This document shows, one piece after another, positions 11,341 through 23,892 of a stretch of 64,000 bases of DNA. How positions within the stretch are numbered: the stretch's first letter is position 1; each line of letters starts with the position of its first letter. The DNA lies in NCBI GenBank assembly GCA_963932465.1, contig OZ010799.1:278663164-278727163 (forward strand), given 5' to 3'. The notes under the pieces are model-generated. The model did no database searches. It was not told the DNA's origin and saw nothing but the letters and a program-made list of their open reading frames with translations. The DNA comes from Maratus speciosus (Eukaryota; Arthropoda; Arachnida; Araneae; Salticidae). Position numbers and translations under genes: made by a program.

Positions 11341-12271
11341 ATTATGTAACGGAATTCATTTGTGTGGCCCTGAAAATGAATAATAAACATTCTTTGCACA
11401 GCATATTCTACGGAATGCAGATTTTAGTGCACTTCATAAATACATATCAATTTCATTACGTTTGAAAGGGTGTAACATCATTAAAATGCATTTGAAACGA
11501 TTTTTTCTCATTGGCGATACTTTTGACTGTCCCTGTAAAAGAACTACTCTTGCTACAAACTTCATTTTCAATAGGGTTCGTGCCATAGTAAAAGTCAATA
11601 ACGTACAAGCATTTCAAGGCAATCCGAGTGTATTTATGAGAGTTAGAGCGATGACAGACAGATAGACAAAACGATGTCATAAACACTTTTCAACTATGTT
11701 AGATAGTGTTAAAAATTAATTATGCTTACAAACTCATAATACAACTGAAAACATAGTTTTTGTAATTATTACTCATATCCCAATAATAAATCAAACTTCT
11801 TTTGTACGGCTGTGTAAAAAGAACATTAAATGCTGCATGCCTTATTGTCTGGGTGGAAGATGTTTTAGTGCTCTTCAATAATGTATTGATTTCATAAAGC
11901 TTACTTTAAACAATTACTGCTTACAGGCTGTAATGAAATAGAACTCTTGTGTGTCTTTGTAAATGAACGATAAATGTTACGCAAAGACATTTTTCTATAG
12001 CAAACATGTTGCAGTGCAAATAAACAATGCGTATATATTTAGTAATGTTTGGAAATAGTGTGACATCATTAAGGTATACATCAAACAATTATCATCCATA
12101 TAACATAATGTGTCCGAAGTCTTTTCAGTGTCCCTGTATATGAACTATAAATGCTAAACACCTTCCACTTTCAATATTGAGGCAAAAACGATAACTGTTG
12201 TAAAGAAATAAATTTCCGTTTTCAAAAAATACTGGAAAATACTATTTATAGTTTAATGTGTCTTTTTTTTA
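11341..12271. repeat. Degenerate 173-bp-unit relics
   Basis: Positions 11400-11545 and 12050-12160 retain the order of the 173-bp unit: a TAACATCATTAA-like start, then ATGCA, then CTTTTGACTGTCCCTGTA. Around 11650 there is a short GACAGACAGATAGAC tract, as at the 3' ends of the better copies. These look like old decayed copies of the family at 6418 and 33855. No gene was seen in the rest. Confidence 0.5.
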
Positions 12272-12851
12272 TACCGGTTGTACCAAAAAACATTGGCCTC
12301 GGCTTTTACTCCTTAAATATTGATCATACACATATATTATAAATTTAAAAGTTGCGTAAAAAAAGGGACAGAATTTTATGAAATTAAAATTTTGAGGGAT
12401 TAAATTTGATGAAATAAAAAATTAAAATTTTTATACGTACCCTGTACAAAAAAAAAATTCCCAGTGAGTAAAATGTGTCCCTTTTCGATGCCAGGATGCA
12501 TGTCGGATGATCGCGTTTAAGGGGTCGTGCACAAATTACGAAAGAAAACAATGATTGCCCCTCACAAACTTCGTTTAAACATATCTCTGCGACTTTTTAA
12601 GATAAAATGCTGGGATTTTGTACATGAGTTTATTAGTGTATGGGGAACATTTTACTCATTGAAAATTTTTGTGTACGGGGGACGTATACAAATTTTAATT
12701 TTATATTTCTATAATTTTAATCCCCTAAAAATTTTATTCGATTTCATATAATTCTGTACTTTTTTTTGCGCAACTTTGTAATTTATAATATATGTCTATG
12801 ATCAATATTTAAGGAATAAAAACTGAGGTTAACGTTTTTGGGGCACCCTAT
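12272..12851. mobile_element. Palindromic MITE with mariner/Tc1-like ends
   Basis: The left end (GGTTGTACCAAAAAACATTGG) and right end (complement of GGGTGCCCCAAAAACGTTAAC) are inverted repeats bordered by TA. Such 'GGGTG(T/C)CCCAAAAA' ends are typical of mariner/Tc1 elements. The inverted homology runs about 210 bp inward on each side (12274-12480 and 12635-12850) around a core of about 150 bp that includes GGGGTCGTGCACAAATTACG. No transposase is encoded. Confidence 0.65.
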
Positions 12852-13659
12852 ATATGATTTTATAATGAGTACAAGGATTTTCATATTAACACTTCTAGTT
12901 ATCGATTTACTCAGTTCTATAATCCATGTCAGTTCATAAAATTATAATTTTTAAATGTAAATAATATATTTAGAATGAATATATATTAGTTAGTATAATT
13001 TTACAGATAAAGCAAGCTTATTTTTAAGAGACTGTATAATCTAGTCATACGTGATAAAATGCTCTAATCCATACATTCGAAAATATTTCAAGTACAGGTT
13101 TTACTTTTCGTTCTAATTTAAACTAGAGAAACTGTTTTTATTCATGAAAGTTCTTTTTAACTATAAATGTACATGATTCATTTTATCTTTGGCTTTAAAA
13201 GTTCAAAAGCTGCATCTTTATGCAATCAATATTAATGTTTGTTTTTTTTCCCACTACCACTTGACTTTGAAAAACTTTACCTATCAATTTCTTCAAAGGA
13301 GATTTATTGCAGTTTTTAGAGCAGTACCCTGAAAATGCATTGACCGTGAAAATATATTATTTGATTAATATTCGAACGTATTTTAGATTTATTTTTATAT
13401 ACATAAAAATATCGAAAGAAAAATTTAATAAAGATTTGCAGCTGGTGATTTGTGAGTAAATATGGGAGAATATCACAAAATGTGAGATTCTGAAAACAAA
13501 AATTTTGAAAATTTAAATCGTTTCAAAGCTACTCATTAAAAAAAAAAAAAAAAAAAAAAAAATTGTTTGAATAGCTGAATAAAGGAAATTATGTAAAATT
13601 GTTAAAGTTTGAAGAGCTTAAGTTCATTTTTATGTAATTATATGTCATTTTCTTGGCAT
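12852..13659. other. AT-rich, no gene; poly(A) at 13538-13562
   Basis: There are no open frames of note. A 25-base A-run at 13538-13562 could be a retroposon tail, but I see no body or target duplication to support that. Confidence 0.5.
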
Positions 13660-14230
13660 ATGTATGCCAGGATAATGACAATTTCATTCTAAAACCTTTT
13701 TCACATTCTTGTTTTTTTTTTTTAGATCTAACATTTAAATTTTGTTTAAAGGAACATGTTAAAGGAACTCTATAGTACCTCAAATTCACTGCAATGTTCA
13801 GCTTTATTTGTAATTTATAGAAGCCAGGAAAATGACACAATAAAAGTCTACTCAGTCTTTACAAAGCCTTTAAACACATTTTCAAAGAAATATCTAAAAA
13901 ACCTTACTGGTAGCAATGATTTCACTACTTCTGACTTGAACTATGTCAAGAACAAGAAGAATTACTCTGCAGCACCATCTTTATACCATATAAAGAACTA
14001 AAATGAGCAGGCCAGGACAATGACAATAATTTTCAGTGACAAGCATATTTTAATTATGGAAAATTATTTGTAAAATTCAGAACTTCTTACCTCCCACATA
14101 TATGTGTTATATAAGGTATAATTATTAATTAGAAATTTAAAAAAAAACTAGAAAAAGATATTTGGACATGATAGCAGAAAGCCTTTTACTTTGCACACAT
14201 CACAGTGTGACATGCCAGGAAAATAACAAT
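13660..14230. repeat. Loose periodic repeat with a GCCAGGA-AATGACA motif
   Basis: The motif GCCAGGA(T/A/C)AAT(G/A)ACA occurs four times in the same orientation, at 13666, 13823, 14011 and 14214 (spacings 157, 188 and 203 bp). Sequence between the motifs is only weakly alike. It may be a very decayed tandem array. Short open frames crossing it (for example 13756-14001) have no recognisable domain. Confidence 0.45.
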
Positions 14231-15073
14231 CTGAAATTTTAAGGATTTTAATTGCTTTATTTTTGTGTTATTATGAATATCTCTTGAAAGTACTTCTAAG
14301 AATATTTTTTGTTAGAATGTAAACAAGTAATATAATTTTTTTTAAAGTCAATTCCTACTTAGGTCATCAAAGAATAATTTAATATAATCCCTTTAGCTAA
14401 TATTAGCTTTTGTTGCATTATAATATCTCAATTTGTTGATTTTTTAAAAGAAACTAAACCCTATTGGTTTACAATGGAAGTCTATGGGAATTTGGCGAAA
14501 TATTAGAGATATCGCCAAGTTGGCGTCACTTTTGGTGACTCATTTTGGTCGCCAAATTTGGTCATATACCTCCAAGTTGATGACCGCCATTTTGTCTCCC
14601 ATATAAAACTAAAATTAATTAATTAATTAATTAATATTTGAAAAAATTGTATTAACATCAAGTGTCATCCACTACAAGTTTAAAAAAATGTATTTGAACT
14701 TGAGTGGATGAATAATAAGTATTTTATTAACGATTGAAAATTTGAAAAGATATATATAGGGAGAGTGTGAACTAATAGAAGGAATTGACAAAGAAAATTG
14801 CATTATATAACATTAAATAGAAATTTTACTGTGCGGACTGCAGTTTTCGTATTTTCTGATATTGACCCATACACTTTTCGTATATATATATATATACGCT
14901 AAAATTCCGTATACAAAATTTGTTTAAAAGTGATTAAGTAATAAAAGTGTAAATTAAGTGGCGTGTCTACAAATTAGTTGGTCAAAAAGAATAATTTATT
15001 GAATGTAATTGACAGGTAAAAAATTAAAGTACATATTGTTGTAAGATAGAAAAATAGTTCAAGTTTACCATCA
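14231..15073. other. AT-rich, no gene; short (AATT)n and (AT)n tracts
   Basis: Contains an (AATT)n tract near 14613-14633, an (AT)n tract near 14881-14896, and a patch near 14495-14565 rich in TTGGCG/CGCCAA that could fold locally. No coding signal was seen. Confidence 0.5.
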
Positions 15074-15272
15074 TCACAAATGTTCGATGTGACTTCCTTT
15101 CGTGACTCTGAAAATCACTTATCGCCACAGATTTGTCAGCATGTTTCCGTCGATCCAATTAATTGCAGTGAGATTCTTGATTTTAGTTCAGGAATGGATG
15201 AAGGCAGTGGCGACTTGTACCCTTGATCCTTTGCAAAATCCCATACACCGAAATCAAGCGGTAAAAGATCTT
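15074..15272 (-). pseudogene. Tc1/mariner-like transposase C-terminal relic
   Basis: The minus strand reads DLLPLDFGVWDFAKDQGYKS then PLPSSIPELKSRIS, followed by a stop in an otherwise alignable segment. After a shift it ends in FRVTKGSHIEHL and a stop at 15074-15076. The order 'LTPLDFFLWG..K..VY..P...I.ELK.RI' and then '(C)RV..G.HIEHL' is the characteristic tail of a mariner-like transposase group common in arthropods. Only about 65 codons are recognisable. The catalytic core upstream (above 15272) was not found. Terminal repeats were not identified. Confidence 0.75.
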
Positions 15273-15649
15273 GTGATCTTTTGATACATTAAAAGTTATT
15301 TGAAAAAGCGATAACAATCTTGTGACGTTTTTAAAATGTAAAAAGAGGTTGCCAGAAAGTACTTTGGAAAATTTTGCTTTCCTCGCCAAATTCAACCTCG
15401 CCGTTTTCTCTTGCGCACAAAAGCACCTATAACAAACGAGTACCGATATTTGTTTACCATGCTACCTTGTTTCAATTCCAAATAGCATTGATAAATGCCG
15501 CTTCACTGTTTCAAATAGTAATAATGCCCAAAATATCCTTGCAAATTCAAAACGAAAATAGGCCTTTTCGGGAGAGGATGTATTTCCATAGAATAGTATA
15601 TATTTCTCTGAGAGATGTGACAAACCTTACCTAGTATCCGTCAATTGCA
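15273..15649. other. No convincing feature
   Basis: This could hold the decayed remainder of the transposase relic to its left, but I cannot align it. A plus-strand frame at 15374-15634 has no recognisable domain. Confidence 0.4.
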
Positions 15650-15947
15650 ATTCCCAATGCAGAACTTCTTCTCAATCTCTGCTGCCTGTCGCGTTGAGGA
15701 TTATTCCTCGGCAGAGCGATCTGGTCCTTGACCATAGTTTGTAATTATTGTTTTTTCACAAGCCAACTTATTTTCAAAGCCGCCCCTTGTCGCGTTGCGG
15801 GTACAGCTCCGGCTGAACATTATAAGTTTTTCACTGTAATTTTTTTAAAACCTTCATAAAAACAACCGGGAGGATACTATGGTCTGCAGACTAGGTCCTG
15901 GTCTGAACAGTCCCTCTTAGGCTATCAAATCAAATCAAATAGCTAAA
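15650..15947 (+). repeat. Possible non-LTR 3' end with (CAAAT)n tail
   Basis: A GC-richer block with a repeated TGTCGCGTTG motif (near 15687 and 15789) leads to GGTCCTGGTCTGAACAGTCC and ends in three CAAAT units near 15930-15945. A short pentanucleotide tail on a GC-richer block resembles the 3' end of a LINE or a LINE-dependent SINE. No coding part or target duplication was seen, so the call is tentative. Confidence 0.35.
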
Positions 15948-17339
15948 CAGAATGAAAAGTAAAATTTAACTTAATTTTTATCCATTTTTACACGTTAATT
16001 TCAGCGTTCTAACAGTTTGAGACAACAAAGCGCTATCTGTCAATGACACTTGGTACTAAAACAAGGAAGTCTATTACAGACTATTGCATTTCAGACATCA
16101 CCTGTTTATCTTCTGTAAAAGTAACTTTAATTGCTGCTACAAAATACTTCATACTGCAGTTTTAAAGCCATGAATACATTTTAAGAGAGTTTGTGTAAAA
16201 TGAATCTAATACAATTTTTATAGCTATAATTCGGTAAACGATTTCAATATTTATTTTAACTAGCTTTGTGATTAGCTAAACTATAAAATGATTGTTCTCC
16301 AAGATATAAATTTTTAAAAAAAATACTATAATTACGTAATTTCGCAAACAGTAAAAATCTAGTTATTTTTAAAATAACAATTGCATGTTTACACAATTTA
16401 ATTTAACGTATCTTTGCATTTGTATGTAAAAGTGAAATCGATTTGTAATCAATTTTTCTCTCACTTTCTGATATGTTAGAATTATAAAAAATATATATAA
16501 TATGTACATAGGTGTCTTTCCGGTACAGTACAATATTTTAATAATTTTAAAACGTACTTATAAATTCATAAAGTAATTTTAAGACAATTTTATGCTAGCC
16601 GGGTGCAGGTGATAAATCGACTTCTATATTTTACGGTTACAAATGTATACCCGTTACAACAGCAATGAATTTAATGATGCGCCAAAACACTCTCGCCAAA
16701 GTAGGCCGATTCGTTGTGAAACTGCAACATCGAAATATTTTATACATTAAAAAGTAGAAAATATAAATAATAAGACAGTAATATATATTTTTAAATATAT
16801 TTTATCATTTACTAATTTAATATTAGTTAAATTATGAACATACGATGAGAAAACAATTTAGAAAACCTGAATAGATAGACGATGAGCCATTGGCTATTTT
16901 ACAGTCAGAATTTCCGTCTAAATATTACACAACCTGGGAGTTGTGTAGGTAGGATCTCTAGCTTTACTGCAACTCTAACTTTCATAGACATCTATAGGCC
17001 TCATTAAAACAGTGTTTATAGATAGGAACTAACAATTAAAGACAACTTAAAAGTCATCAATACAAGTAAATAAAAAAAAAGGTAAGTAACATAAAAAAAT
17101 AGTTTCACATTGATGAGAAATAATTAATTAGTTCGCTCTTTACGCGAACGGGTAAAGTCGGTTTTTTTTATTTTTTAAATTTAATTTTCTTTTCCTGCTA
17201 CCCTATCTTAAAAGAGAACAAAAACAAAATTTTCTTTTCAATAAATTCCTTAGCGCTTTTTATCAAGCGTAAATCAAAGAATTTTCAACAATCTGGGGAA
17301 CACCAAAATGTGTGTTTATTATGCGGAATTTCTTTTTTA
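15948..17339. other. AT-rich, no gene seen
   Basis: No open frame, terminal repeat or tandem structure that I can support. Confidence 0.5.
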
Positions 17340-19147
17340 TTTAATTTAAATTTTTATTTCTTTATTTCTTTTGGAAATACGTAAATTATATTGATGAAAT
17401 TAAGCATGATTTTTAAGATAAACATTGAATGCTTATAAAAGGGTGTTTTTTTTAATTAACTATTTTTGCTGTTAGTCATTTGTTTTATTATTTATATATT
17501 TATTTATTTTTGAAATACGTATATTATAATGATGAAATTAGGCATGATTTTTAAGATAAACATTGAATGCTTATAAAAGAGTGTTTTTCAAATAACAATT
17601 TTTGCTATTAGTTAATTTGTTTTATATTACTTTCTATTTGTTTAAATTGGAAATACGTAATAATGAAATTAAGCATGATTTTTAAGAAAAACGTTAAATG
17701 CTTATTAAACAGTGTTTTTAAAATAACTATTTTTGTTGTTAGTTAAGTTTTATTTTTTATTTCTTCAGATTGGAAATACGTAATAATGAAATTAAGCATG
17801 ATTTTTAATTAAAAAAAATTGAATGCTTATAAAAGAGTGTTTTTAACATAACTATTCTTGTTGCTAGTTGGGTTTTTTTTTACTTCTTTATTTATTTTGG
17901 AAATACGTAAATTGTAATGATGAAATTAGGCATGATTTTTAATTTAAACATTGAATGCTCATAAAAGAGGGTTTTTAAAATAACTATTTTTGCTGTTAGT
18001 TAATTAGTTTTATATTATTTTTTGTTTATTTATTTATTTTGGAAATATGTAAATTGTAATGATAAAATTAGGCATGATTTTTAAGATAAACATTGCTCAT
18101 TAAAGGATGTTTTTAAAATAACTATTTTTGTTGTTAGTTAATTTGATTTATTTTATTTTTTATTTATTTATTTTGGAAATACGCAAACTGTTATGATGAC
18201 ATTAAACTTGATTTTTAAGATAAACATTGAATGCTTATTAAAGAGTGTTTTTAAAATAACTTCTATTTTTGCTTTTAGTTAATTTTTTTATGGTTTTTTA
18301 TTTATTTTTTTTTTTAAAAAATACGTACATTGTAATGATGAAATTGGGGATGATTTTTAAGATAAACATTGAATGCTTATAAAAGAGGGTTTTTAAAATA
18401 ACTATTTTTGCTGTTAGTTAAATAGTTTTATATTATTTTTTGTTTATTTCTTTATTTATTTTGAAATACGTAAATTGTAATGATAAAAATGGGCATGATT
18501 TTTTTAAGATAAACATTGCTTGTAAAAGAGTGTTTTTTAAATAACTATTTTTGCTGTTAGTTAATTTGTTTTATATTAATTTTCATTTCTTTATTTGTTT
18601 TGGAAATGCGTAAATTGTAATGATGAAATTAGGCGTGCTTTTTAAGATAAATATTCAATGCTTATAAAAGAGTGTTTTTAAAATATTGTTGTTATTGTAT
18701 TATTGTTTATTGTTGTTGGTTAATTTGTTTTATGTTATTATTTATTTATTTATTTTCGAAAAACACAAATTGTAATGATGAAATGGAGCATGATTTTTAA
18801 GATAAACTTTGAATGCTTATTAAAGAGCGTTTTACAAAATAACTATTTTTATTGTTAGTTCATTTGTTTTACATTATTTTTTATTTTTTTATTATTTTAT
18901 AAATATGTGAACTGTAATGATGAAATTAGGCATGATTTTTAATTTAAACATTGAATGTTCATAAAAGAGGGTTTTTAAAATAACTATTTTTGCTGTTAGT
19001 TAATTAGTTTTATATTATTTTTTGTTTATTTATTTTGGAAATACGCAAATTGTAATGATGAAATTAGGCATGATTTTTAAGATAAACGTTGCTCATTAAA
19101 GGATGTTTTTAAAATAACTATTTTTGTTATTAGTTTATTTGTTTTAT
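17340..19147. repeat. Tandem array, block 1 (about 13 units of about 138 bp)
   Basis: Each unit runs GGAAATACGTAAATTGTAATG, then a GATGAAATTA-GGCATGATTTTTAAGAT segment, then ATTGAATGCTTATAAAAGAG and AACTATTTTTGCTGTTAGTT, then a T-rich (TTTA)n spacer. The GTAAATTGTAA landmark recurs about 13 times, spaced 125-157 bp. Length variation lies mainly in the (TTTA) spacer. No protein is encoded. This is satellite or minisatellite DNA. Confidence 0.9.
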
Positions 19148-21486
19148 TGCCGAAACGTCAGTGAAGGCTTACTGTGGAGACACGAAAAGTTTTGGTTTCC
19201 GTTAGTCTGTCTGTCTGTTCCGCGATAACTGCCGCAAAAAGCATCCGATCGGCTTGAAATTCCCTGGGCATGTTGATGAGCTCCCCGGATTTAGCTGTAT
19301 AGTTTTGGGTTAAATTTGGTTCATTCGTTCGGAATATACAGAACATTTTATTTTGTGATATAATGCTTTTCTATGGGAAGTCAGACGATTTTCAAATTTT
19401 CATTTGTTGAAAGAAATCGATCATATGAATAATAGATTTAAATGGTAAATTTTGGATGCTGAAATTTTTAAATAAGAGTATTAAATTAATTCTTATTAGT
19501 TTGCAATTTTGTCAAAACATTTGTCAGAGCTTTTAAATTAGGTATATAACTTATGATAGAATTTTATACATGTGTTCGAATAATATAAAACATTTTATTT
19601 TATGAATTTACTTATATTTCATTTTTTCTTTTAACCGTTGCGTAGCAACAGCATCTCATCTAAAAATATCATAAATGTGAAAGTATGTATGGTTTTTTGA
19701 AGTCAAATCAAAGCAAAAGGAATGAATTAATGAATGCCTTTGTATAGATATTTGCATATAGATTTATTTAAACGCAGAAATGAAAATAGTATTTATATAC
19801 TATATAGAATAATATTTTCATTTATTTATTCAACTATTTGATTATAATTGAAAAAGTTCGTTATTTTCATACAGAATAAACTGACATTATTCTGTTAAAT
19901 TTTATAAACTTTATTGTTGCCAAAAAAAAAAATGAATAACAATTTCTCCCAAAGAGTTAATTTTAATTTGTAAGATTTTCACGTGCAAAAGAAAAATGGA
20001 ATAAGCAAATAAAAAATAAAAAAAAGGATATATAGGACAGGAATGAATACATATAAACATTTCACACCAAATACCACCTAAAATAGTTTTTGTAGCAGTA
20101 TTTTCCCAACACTACGAAGAAAGATTCCTCGATTTACACGATTTTACTTGGCCTTCCTTTTCTCATTCTTTGCGATTTCATTTTCGCAATTGCGTGCATT
20201 AATTGGCACAAAATTTTACATTTTTATGACTGAGATATATGTAAGGCCATACAAATAAGAAATTCCGTATTGTCTCCTATAAAATGTGATAAAGTGTTGG
20301 TTAATCATATATGTTTTTATTAAGAGGAGCAGAGCTGCCAAGCCTCCGGCGTTCTGGATACCAGTATTTTAATGCAGAAAATGTTACTTTATTTAATTGA
20401 AACATTTGCGCGATTTAAAAGAACATTTTCTCTAAGATAATAGTGATGTGCAAAAAGCTTGAGACTTGGTATGTCTGGTGGGGAGTGAAATGTTTTACTT
20501 AATGCATTTATCTCTATTTTAATGCTACGTGAACAACGTCCGTGTAACAGCTTGTAGAGTGTAAAATAAATTAAATTATTAAAATAATCCTTATTACGAA
20601 AAATGAAACAGAAAGTCCGGCTAAATGAAATGAAATGTTAGTTAACCTTTCGTAATTTGACCTGAACATAGGTTTGCGTCAAATTTCAACGGTATTTGTA
20701 ACATCACGATTTTAAATTAAATGTAGATACTATTAAAAGAAAATCACAAAAAATACTTAAAGGCGCCAAATCATGTTTATCTATTTAACGATGATGAATT
20801 ATTAACTGTTAGGTTTAGAAGCCCCCCTACTTTAGGGTGATTTTAGTAAGTTAATGCTATCGAGTACATTTTTTGATATTTAGATTAGATCTTAGATATA
20901 AATATTGCAGAATGGAAATCAAAATTATTTTTTTATAAACAAAATTTATAAAGGTATTAGATTTCTAAATTAGATGTTTCAGTTTACATTTCCAAAAGTT
21001 CTTTATCCATTAGATACAGGTATTTGTGGTTAGCAGGCAAGTAAATACTGCTGTAAGGATATTAGGATAACGTAAAATGCTTGACCGAATTATTGCTTAT
21101 CCTTATAAATCGCAGTGTAAAAAGAAATCTAAGATATAGGATAATCATTAACTCAATCAGTAGAAAATTACAAATGCAAAATAAATTACACAACGGGGGG
21201 TTCAGGGGGGCAGAGCCCCCCTGAAGAAATTTGCTTTATTATATAAAAATTACTAGAATAAGTAGCTCGTGAGAATTTCAGAATATCCTTACATAACAAC
21301 GTGTTTAATTTAACGCTTTTAATGTCTGAAACCATCGAAATATTTTTTTCCTTTTATAAATGTTTGTGTAATTTAAATAGTTTAAATTTTGTTTTTGTAG
21401 AAAGATTAATATTACGCAAAGTTTGATAAAAACAATGAGTTGCAGAGATGACGTTGAGGCTCTTGATCTGCAGATTTACTAGTTTT
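19148..21486 (+). mobile_element. CTAG-ended element, copy 1, inserted in the array
   Basis: It starts GCCGAAACGTCAGTGAAGGC and ends GATCTGCAGATTTACTAG, followed by T. Inside are a (GTCT)n tract with CGCGATAACTGCCGC, a GTTGC(G)TAGCAACA patch near 19638, and a strong hairpin at 21201-21225. The same ends and internal order recur at 21497-23243. A CTAG terminus followed by T and preceded by a small palindrome (ATCTGCAGAT) suggests a non-autonomous Helitron. The 5' end does not show the expected TC, so the class is uncertain. Confidence 0.6.
21201..21225. other. GC-rich hairpin in CTAG-ended element, copy 1
   Basis: TTCAGGGGGG, a 5-base loop CAGAG, then CCCCCCTGAA: a perfect 10-bp stem. It is conserved at the same relative position in copy 2 (22965-22989), despite wide divergence of the flanks. 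Confidence 0.9.
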
Positions 21487-21496
21487 ATTTATTATT

Positions 21497-22693
21497 GCCG
21501 AAACGTCAGTGAAGGCTTACTGTGGAGACACGAAAAGTTTTGGTTTCTGTTAGTCTGTCTGTCTGTTAGTCTGTCTGTCTGTTCCGCGATAACTGCCGCA
21601 AAAAGCATCCGATCGGCTTGCAATTCACTGGGCATGTTGATGAGGTACCCGGACTTAGCTGTATAGTTTTTGGTTAAATTTGGTTCATTCGTTCGGGAAA
21701 TATGGAACATTTTATTTTGCTCTATAATGCTTTTCAATGGCAAGTCAGACGATTTTCAGATTTTCATTTGTTGAAGGAAATGGCTGATATGAAAAATGGA
21801 TTTAAATGGTAAATTTTTGATGCTGAAATTTTTAAATAACATTATTAAATTATTCCAATAAATTATGTCAATATATTTGCTAGATTTTTTTAATTAGGTT
21901 TATAATATTGAAGGGAATTTTATGAATGTTTTCCAATAATATAAAGGATTTTGTTTTATCAAATTGACATAATGCATATTTCATTTTTTTCCTTTTCTTT
22001 CTCTGTTGCCTAGCAACAAATTTGGTCCAAATAATATTAGTATAATTGCGTGTATAATGCTTGAGTAAAGCCAACGTCAAAACAGATGAATTAATGCATT
22101 TGTATCTTTGCATATAGACGGATTTTAGCCCAGAAATAAAAATAGGCAATATTTCATTTATTTTATTTATTTTATTGAAATATTTTGCTTAAAAATACAA
22201 AAGTTCATCATTTTCATAGAGAATAACGTAACATTTTCCCATAACATTTACCAATATTTCTTTAATTGTTGCCAAGAAAATCAAAACCCAGAATAATGTT
22301 TTCTTTTAAACAATTTTCAATTGAAATGTTTTGTCATGAAACAGGAAAATGAAAAATAAAATTAAGAATAGAAAAATTAATATGGCGGCATATTAAAAAA
22401 AAAAAAAAAAAAAAACTCTCGAGTATTTCTTAATATAACAAGATGAAAAGTTTTGAGTAAGTACGCATAGCAGGTGAATTAGACGTCATTTATCGAAAAC
22501 AAAGATGCTGGAATAAAAAGATCTTGGGTAAAATAAAATTAACTATTATTCACGGAGGAAAGAGATAGATGGAGATGTATGCCGTAAAAACAGTTTGCAA
22601 TATGATGTGCGTTATCGCTCAGATTTAAATGCTCTCATTCGGTCCAAACAAAACAAGCACGTGGAACAGGGACCAAATTCTTTGACTTCATCC

Positions 22694-22733
<40 letters not shown>

Positions 22734-23243
22734 CACGTTGTTGTGTTGTGCCGAATGTAGCGGATTTTAGGCGTCACTTCAATATTTATTGTCCGTGTAC
22801 GGTTAACATGAATATTTTATTTTAAATTTAAATTTTATTAATTTATTAAAAAGACTTATGCTTATCGTTATAAATCACAGCGTAAAAAAAAGCTAAGATA
22901 TACTATAACCATCCGCACAATCAATACAAAATTGCGAATGCAAATTTAAATAGACTACGGGGGGTTCAGGGGGGCAGAGCCCCCCTGAAGAAATGCAATT
23001 TTTGATTTAAAAAATTACCAGAATAAGTAGCTCATCAGAATTTCAGAACATTAATGTACAATCACTTGTTTAACACTTTTAATTTCTGAAACTTTACGAA
23101 GTATCTTGTATGCTCATAAATATTTATGTAATTTGCAAACTTTAAATAGCGATTTGTAGGAAGTTGAATATTATGCAATGAGTGTTAAAAAACAATGACT
23201 TGCAAAGATGACGTTGAGGCTCCTGATCTGCAGATTTACTAGT
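21497..23243 (+). mobile_element. CTAG-ended element, copy 2, head-to-tail with copy 1
   Basis: Same start and end sequences as copy 1, about 590 bp shorter, and separated from it by only about 10 bp of T-rich array sequence. It contains the (GTCT)n/CGCGATAACTGCC segment, a GTTGCCTAGCAACA patch, an A-run (22395-22415), a T-run (22695-22730) and the conserved hairpin at 22965-22989. The array resumes immediately after its CTAG. Two adjacent insertions at one site, or a tandem duplication, would explain the arrangement. Confidence 0.6.
22965..22989. other. GC-rich hairpin in CTAG-ended element, copy 2
   Basis: Identical stem and loop to the copy 1 hairpin (10-bp stem, CAGAG loop). Confidence 0.9.
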
Positions 23244-23404
23244 TTATTTATTTTGGAAATACGGAAATTGTTTTGATGACATTAAGCTTAATTTTTAAGA
23301 TAAATATTGAATGCTTATTAAATAGTGTTTTTAAAATAACTACTATTTTTGCTGTTAGTTAATTTGTTTTACATAGTTTTTTATTTATTTATTTTTGAAA
23401 TACA
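23244..23404. repeat. Tandem array, single unit between insertions
   Basis: One unit of the 138-bp array (GGAAATACGGAAATTG ... GCTGTTAGTTAATTTG) stranded between the CTAG-ended element and the mariner derivative. Confidence 0.85.
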
Positions 23405-23577
23405 TACATGGTGTGTTCACAAAGTTTCAAGACTGGTGCTAGAATACAAAAGTTATTAAACATTGTTGTGCAGCGAACTAAAATTCTTCGGAATATGACC
23501 CTTGGGCATCAACACACCGCTGCCAGCATTTTTTCCATTATTCACAGGCTCCCTGGGGGTCTTCACGCGCAAGGCTG

Positions 23578-23812
23578 TTAAGTGACCTCGTCGAAGCCGG
23601 AATCAAGGATCGCTGGAATCGCGTCGAATTGCTTCCCTTTCAGGTCTTCCTTGATCCGGAGGAATAAAAATAAGTCGCTGAGGGCGAGGTCGAGGCTGTA
23701 TGGAGGCTTGTGGCAGTATTGCCACGTTAAACTTAGCCAAAACTTTGGCGGCTGCGAGTGACGTGGGAGAGGGCGCATTGTCGTGGTGAACAATCCAGTC
23801 TTCTCTGGTGTC
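23578..23812 (-). pseudogene. Mariner DD34D transposase C-terminal half, left arm
   Basis: The minus strand carries DWIVHHDNAPSPTSLAAA (second catalytic Asp in HHDN) and LAKFNVAILPQ. After a one-base shift come PPYSLDLALSDLFLFLRIKE and DLKGKQFDAIPA, ending FDEVT before a stop at 23578-23580. The count from the Asp of HHDN to the Asp of the (P/L)-S-D block is 34 intervening residues, which places it in the mariner (DD34D) family. The N-terminal domain and first catalytic Asp are absent. It is not functional. Confidence 0.9.
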
Positions 23813-23892
23813 TGGGCGGAAGTGCCGGGTCAGGTCATTTTTACGCTGGAATGCCCACTATTGGAAGGATAGAGTTCGGTGAGACTGCTCAG

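Noticed and set aside
13538..13562. Retroposed gene copy indicated by a poly(A) run
   Set aside because: No body with coding similarity and no flanking target duplication could be found.
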